Shown here: piece after piece, positions 7,020 through 10,312 of the stretch
Layout: each line of letters begins with the position of its first letter
Position numbering within the stretch: position 1 is the stretch's first letter
Assembly: GCA_005798925.1 (NCBI GenBank)
Contig: SYID01000236.1
Location: 1-10,312 of the forward strand
Source of the DNA: Verrucomicrobiota bacterium
GTDB lineage: Bacteria > Verrucomicrobiota > Verrucomicrobiia > Opitutales > UBA953
DNA length: 10,312 nucleotides
Direction of reading: 5' to 3'
The notes under the pieces: model-generated
Told to the model about the DNA's origin: nothing
What the model saw: only the letters and a program-made list of their open reading frames with translations
Database searches by the model: none
Made by a program: the position numbers and the translations under genes

Positions 7020-7535
7020 ATGATCTTCTCCCGCCTCGTCGCCGCCCTCGGCGCCATCCTCCTCGCCGGTTGCGCGTCGAACGACATCCCGGAGGAGATC
7101 GCTTCGATCTTCATCGAGGCCCCTGCTTCGATCGGCGGATCGATGAAGCAGGAAGTCCGCCTGCCGGTCAGCCAGCTCGCCATCTCGGTGCTGCCGAGAG
7201 CCCTCGTGCCGGCGGAAGAGATCCTCGGCACCCAGGCGATCACCAGCGGCGACCCCGACCTCCGCCAGGAATTCCTCCTCGTCCAGCTCGACCGCAAAGC
7301 CGCCGTCGACGTGATGAACTACAGCAAGGAGGCCGTCGGGCGGCATTTCGTCCTCGTCATCAACGACGCGGCGGTGGGCATCATGCCCATCGAACAGCAG
7401 GTCACGGACGGCAACCTGATGTTCCACGTCGAGAAGAAGGGGCTTTCGAACACGGCGGCGGTGATGGACATCAGCCGGCGCCTGAACGTCTCGGCCCTGA
7501 AGCTGCGCAAGCTCAAGGAAGCGGAAAGAAAGTGA
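7020..7535 (+). CDS. Lipoprotein with SecD P1-head-like domain
   Basis: This 171-residue protein begins with a lipoprotein signal peptide ending in the lipobox LLAGC, with C18 as the lipidated cysteine. It should be anchored in the outer or inner membrane facing the periplasm. Residues about 84-156 resemble the P1 head of SecD: a strand like EFLLVQLDRKAAVDVMNYS, then VGRHFVLVINDAAVGIMPIE (107-126), a strand around GNLMFHVE, then a helix ending in RRLN (153-156). SecD has the same order (substrate strand, G-R-lai-ld, P-I, G-ItG, eA..la..LN). This is pattern recognition, not a database match. The SecD membrane helices are absent, so it is not a translocase subunit by itself. It starts 5 bp after the previous gene and its TGA overlaps the next GTG start, which suggests coupled expression with the M23 peptidase. 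Confidence 0.85.
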   Translation: MIFSRLVAALGAILLAGCASNDIPEEIASIFIEAPASIGGSMKQEVRLPVSQLAISVLPRALVPAEEILGTQAITSGDPDLRQEFLLVQLDRKAAVDVMNYSKEAVGRHFVLVINDAAVGIMPIEQQVTDGNLMFHVEKKGLSNTAAVMDISRRLNVSALKLRKLKEAERK

Positions 7536-8530
7536 GCCCGCGCCTCCGCGCCCTCTCCCTGCTCCTGCTGGCGGTCCGCTCGGCGTGCCTCGCCGTCGCC
7601 ACCGAGGTGACCTGGCCGACCTCCCTCGACCTGCGCGCCGTGCGCGCCCCCGAGGACTACCTGCAGCCGACGGTCTCCGGCCGGCTCGAGTCCGCCCTCT
7701 TCGGGATGGTGCGAGAGGACGGGCGGCGTTTTCATGAAGGCGTCGACATCCGCCCGACCGCACGCGACGCGGCCGGCGAAGCGCTGGACGAGGTCCGCGC
7801 CGCCATGGACGGGACGGTGGCCTACGCCAACGCCGTGGTCAACGGACCCTACGGCCGCTACGTGGTGCTGACCCACCTCGGCGCCGAACTCCCGGTCTAC
7901 ACGCTCTACGCGCACCTCGCGGCGCTCGCCCCCGGCGTCAAGGTCGGCGCCTTCGTCAGCCGCGGGACGCGCCTCGGCCGCCTGGGACGCTCGTCCGCCG
8001 GGGCGACGCCCATCACGCCCGACCGGGCGCACCTGCACTTCGAAACGGGGCTGATCCTCTCCACCGGCTTCAACCAGTGGTACGCGGCCCAGCCGGAAAA
8101 CCGCCGCAGCCCCAACCTGCACGGGCTTTTCAACGGGCAGAACCTGATCGGCATGGACCCGACGCCCTTGCTCGCCCGAAGTCGCGTCGACCTGCTCGAG
8201 CTCCACCGCAAGCAGCCCGTGGCGGCGACCGTGACGCTTCGCGCCGCCAAGACGCCCGACTTCGTGCGCCGCCACCCGATGCTCGCCCACGGCGACACGC
8301 TCCGGGCCGCCGGGTGGCATGTGGAGTTCTCCTGGCAAGGCATGCCGCTGCGCTGGACGGCCCTCGAGGCCGGCCACCCCCGGCTGCCGCCGGGCAGATG
8401 GCAGCTGGTCGGCGTCGACCCGACGCGCCGCGATCAGCTCATCCGCCGCCAGATGCTCGCCGCCGACGGCCGCTCAGCGGGCGAGCTGCTCAGGCAGAAC
8501 GTCGAGATCCTGCTGACGACGGCGCGTTAG
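7532..8530 (+). CDS. Secreted M23-family (LytM-type) zinc metallopeptidase
   Basis: This 332-residue protein has an N-terminal signal sequence (hydrophobic residues about 8-23). Its M23 peptidase domain spans about residues 55-195. The zinc ligands are present: H68 and D72 in HEGVD, and H169 in HLHFE (167-171). The catalytic histidine H128 in LYAHL and H167 are also in place, so it should be an active peptidoglycan endopeptidase rather than a degenerate LytM regulator. Residues about 215-332 form a further domain I do not recognise, with beta-rich stretches (PVAATVTLRA, WHVEFSWQG) that suggest a sandwich. The GTG start at 7532 overlaps the previous stop as GTGA, with GGAAAG three bases upstream as a weak ribosome-binding site. 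The stop overlaps that of yqgE. Confidence 0.92.
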   Translation: MSPRLRALSLLLLAVRSACLAVATEVTWPTSLDLRAVRAPEDYLQPTVSGRLESALFGMVREDGRRFHEGVDIRPTARDAAGEALDEVRAAMDGTVAYANAVVNGPYGRYVVLTHLGAELPVYTLYAHLAALAPGVKVGAFVSRGTRLGRLGRSSAGATPITPDRAHLHFETGLILSTGFNQWYAAQPENRRSPNLHGLFNGQNLIGMDPTPLLARSRVDLLELHRKQPVAATVTLRAAKTPDFVRRHPMLAHGDTLRAAGWHVEFSWQGMPLRWTALEAGHPRLPPGRWQLVGVDPTRRDQLIRRQMLAADGRSAGELLRQNVEILLTTAR

Positions 8531-9072
8531 TTGAGGCCCGGATTATCCGGCGAATCCGCCTCGAGCCGCAGGTCGGGACGATGGAGTTCGAGCAGTTTCT
8601 TCCAGAGCTCGACGCCCTCCAGCGCGGCGCAGACGGGACCGAAGGGGCAGACGGCCCAGGCGTTCATGCGCAGTTCGTTCTCAAGCTGACCGGGCGACCA
8701 GCCCGCGTACCCGACGTAGCCGCGCAGGGCGAACGCCGTATCGGCCGCCAACGCCGCGGCTTCCGTCTGATCAAGACCGAAGCGGATCTCCGCCTCGCCG
8801 GCGGGCGGGAACCTCCAGCCGCCGAAGGCGAGCCGGTCGGAAGCCACGGGCCCGCCTTCGAACAAAGGCACCTCGGCCAGCGGACGCGAGGCGACGGCCG
8901 TCTGCAGCTGACCGAGCACGCGACCGAGCGGACGATTGACGATCACGCCGAGCGCACCTTCGGCCGCCGCGTGGCTGTGCAGCAGCACGACGGTCTCCCG
9001 GAAATGATCGTCGCGCAGCTGCGGATGCGAGACCAGCAGCATGCCCGCCAGGCTTTGCGGGGGACGCGCCAT
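8527..9072 (-). CDS. yqgE: YqgE/AlgH family protein
   Basis: This 181-residue protein shows the YqgE/AlgH (DUF179) pattern. The N-terminal block is SLAGMLLVSHPQLRDDHFRE (7-26), followed by TVVLLHSH and GALGVIVNRPLG (39-50). Then come FEGGPV (71-76) and the signature GYAGWSPGQLENELRMNAW (121-139). The family is widespread but its molecular role is unclear; AlgH was first linked to alginate regulation in Pseudomonas, and no such role should be inferred here. It is probably cytoplasmic. The start is coupled to the upstream deaminase gene by a TGATG overlap at 9070-9074. It is the last gene of the menA-deaminase-yqgE operon and shares 4 bp of stop codon with the convergent peptidase gene. Confidence 0.95.
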   Translation of the reverse strand: MARPPQSLAGMLLVSHPQLRDDHFRETVVLLHSHAAAEGALGVIVNRPLGRVLGQLQTAVASRPLAEVPLFEGGPVASDRLAFGGWRFPPAGEAEIRFGLDQTEAAALAADTAFALRGYVGYAGWSPGQLENELRMNAWAVCPFGPVCAALEGVELWKKLLELHRPDLRLEADSPDNPGLN

Positions 9073-9548
9073 CAGCGGTCAAGCCGCATGACCTTCACGC
9101 CAGCCTGCGCGAACATCTCGGCCACCAGCGGGTCGTTCTTGTAATCGTGGCGGTAGCGGACCTCGGTGATGCCGGCGGCGGCCAGGATCTTGGCGCAATT
9201 CACGCAAGGGAAGTGGGTGACGTAGCAGACGGTGCCCTGCAGCGAGACGCCCCGTTTGGCGGCGTCGGCCACGGCGTTCTGCTCGGCGTGCACCGTCGCG
9301 AGCTCATGCCCGTCGCGGACGTGCGAGTCGTGCGGCGCGCCCGGCAGGAAGCCGTTGTAACCGGCGGCGACGAGGCGGTTCGGATGCTTGCCGGTCGAGA
9401 CGATGATGCAGCCGACATGCAGGCGTTCGCAGCTGGAACGGGAGCTGACGAGCACGGCGGTGGCCATGAAGTATTCGTCCCACGATGGCCGCGCGCCCCC
9501 GTTGACGAGGGTTTCGAGCTGTTCGGCGAGCGATCGGGGATGACTCAT
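9072..9548 (-). CDS. dCMP deaminase (ComEB-like, cytidine/deoxycytidylate deaminase family)
   Basis: Using the ATG at 9548 the product has 158 residues, a normal length for the family. The zinc and catalytic motifs are HAEQN (87-91, with H87 as ligand and E89 as proton shuttle) and PCVNC (114-118). The N-terminal pattern DEYFMATAVLVSSRSSCERL (24-43), followed by VGCIIV and GYNG (63-66), is that of dCMP deaminases, which convert dCMP to dUMP for thymidylate synthesis. The 'PHDSHVRDGHE' segment before the active site lacks the cysteine that many relatives have after the conserved histidine. A GTG at 9602 could extend the protein by 18 residues. The 9548 ATG is favoured because it forms an ATGA overlap with the menA stop (9545-9548), typical of translational coupling, and because the extension matches nothing. 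Specificity for dCMP over other deaminase substrates is inferred from the family. Confidence 0.93.
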   Translation of the reverse strand: MSHPRSLAEQLETLVNGGARPSWDEYFMATAVLVSSRSSCERLHVGCIIVSTGKHPNRLVAAGYNGFLPGAPHDSHVRDGHELATVHAEQNAVADAAKRGVSLQGTVCYVTHFPCVNCAKILAAAGITEVRYRHDYKNDPLVAEMFAQAGVKVMRLDR

Positions 9549-10312
9549 CGCGGCCACAGGGTGCCAGCCGGCACCCACCCGAGGCAAGTGGCAGTTACGC
9601 ACAGGACCGTCGCCAGCAGCATCAGGACGGCCGCCCGGCCCAGAAACGGCAGGAAATCGGCCGGCTGGGAGGCCCGGCGGAAAGCGAGGTGCTGCCAGAG
9701 GGCCAAGGGCGACAGGACCATCGGCGCCCAGCCGAAGACGAGCCCGAGGCAGACGAGGCCGACGAAGGAGTTGAAACCGTGCAATCGGCGGGCGAAGCCA
9801 CGCCCGTAACGCACGACCGTGGTACGCTTGCCGACGGCGAGGTCGGTCTCGTAATCGCGCGCGTTGTTCGCGACGAGGATGTTATCGGCGAGCAGACCAA
9901 GCCCGAGTCCGGCGAGGAGCGCGGGCGCCCACGGCATCGACGGGGTTTGGCAGCCGCAGTCGCCAGATATCGGGGTGCAGACCGCCCACGCGGTCAGGAC
10001 GGTCGCCTGGACGCCGAAGCAGCCGATCACGAAGACGTCTCCCAGACCCCGGTAGGCCAGCGGAAACGGCCCGAGGGTGTAGGCGAGCGCGCAGGCGATG
10101 GCTAGGAATCCGGCCAAGAGCAACCAAGGCGAGAGCGACGCGACGGGCGCGCCGAGGAGGAGCGCCAGGAGGCAGGCGATCCAGATGCCGCGGCGCATGG
10201 CGGCGGGCGAGATGTCGCCGGCCGAGACCGCCCGCCGGGGCCCGACGCGCGCGGCGGTGTCGGCACCGCGCAGCGAGTCGCCGAGGTCGTTGGCGAAATT
10301 GCAGGCGACCTG
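9545..10312 (-). CDS. menA: 1,4-dihydroxy-2-naphthoate polyprenyltransferase MenA (N-terminus cut by window edge)
   Basis: The frame is open for 255 codons from the right edge to a TGA at 9545-9547, so the N-terminus lies outside. MenA attaches the isoprenoid side chain to 1,4-dihydroxy-2-naphthoate in menaquinone synthesis, inside the cytoplasmic membrane. Both Asp-rich UbiA-superfamily motifs are visible. The first is NFANDLGDSLRGAD (encoded at about 10262-10300), followed by RVGPRRAVSAG, which is typical of MenA. The second is NNARDYETDLAVGKRT (about 9820-9870). Several hydrophobic stretches fit the transmembrane helices of the family. An ATG at 10198 is internal and must not be taken as the start, because the first motif lies upstream of it. 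The ATGA overlap couples the gene to the deaminase. No other men gene is in the window. Confidence 0.93.
   Translation of the reverse strand, partial: QVACNFANDLGDSLRGADTAARVGPRRAVSAGDISPAAMRRGIWIACLLALLLGAPVASLSPWLLLAGFLAIACALAYTLGPFPLAYRGLGDVFVIGCFGVQATVLTAWAVCTPISGDCGCQTPSMPWAPALLAGLGLGLLADNILVANNARDYETDLAVGKRTTVVRYGRGFARRLHGFNSFVGLVCLGLVFGWAPMVLSPLALWQHLAFRRASQPADFLPFLGRAAVLMLLATVLCVTATCLGWVPAGTLWPR

Noticed and set aside
7070..7531. In-frame upstream extension of the M23 peptidase
   Set aside because: It would lie wholly inside the lipoprotein gene, and the signal peptide starts at the GTG at 7532.
6936..8377. Two long minus-strand frames opposite the lipoprotein and M23 genes
   Set aside because: The plus strand holds a lipobox protein and a complete M23 active site with stop-start coupling. 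The opposite frames show biased composition and no motif.
9545..10198. menA starting at the ATG at 10198
   Set aside because: The frame stays open upstream to the window edge and encodes the first Asp-rich UbiA motif and the RVGPRRAV block, so this ATG is internal.

Overview
The window is G+C-rich chromosomal DNA from a bacterium, most likely a member of the PVC superphylum and probably Verrucomicrobiota. The best evidence is the large secreted protein at the left edge. It combines a beta-propeller, HEAT-like repeats and a C-terminal c-type heme module in a way typical of Planctomycetes and Verrucomicrobia. A small uncharacterised protein (6523-7014) that resembles PVC hypothetical proteins adds weaker support. 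A menA homologue implies menaquinone-based respiration. I see no rRNA, tRNA, insertion sequence, integrase, CRISPR array or prophage gene, and nothing suggests recent transfer.

Layout. Positions 1-3716 (minus) hold a PVC-type heme-binding protein that starts inside the window and runs off the left edge. Behind it, 3790-4767 (minus) is a MidA/NDUFAF7-like methyltransferase. tsaD (4851-5873, plus) diverges from the methyltransferase across 83 bp. tsaD converges with an isochorismatase-family hydrolase (5870-6427, minus), and the two stop codons overlap by 4 bp. That hydrolase diverges across 95 bp from a tight plus-strand set: an uncharacterised protein (6523-7014), a lipoprotein whose C-terminal half looks like a SecD P1-head domain (7020-7535) and a LytM/M23 peptidase (7532-8530). 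The peptidase converges, again with a 4-bp stop overlap, on a minus-strand operon of menA (partial, off the right edge), a dCMP deaminase and YqgE. The three genes of that operon are joined by ATGA and TGATG stop-start overlaps.

The genes are mostly household functions: tRNA t6A modification, menaquinone synthesis, pyrimidine deoxynucleotide metabolism and cell-wall remodelling. The genome is compact: no gene-free stretch exceeds 95 bp, and both convergent pairs share stop-codon bases. None of the nine visible starts has a strong Shine-Dalgarno sequence. The points most worth following up are the SecD-head-like lipoprotein coupled to the M23 peptidase, the uncharacterised PVC family, and altered motifs in the methyltransferase and TsaD. 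I found no convincing evidence of a wholly new system.
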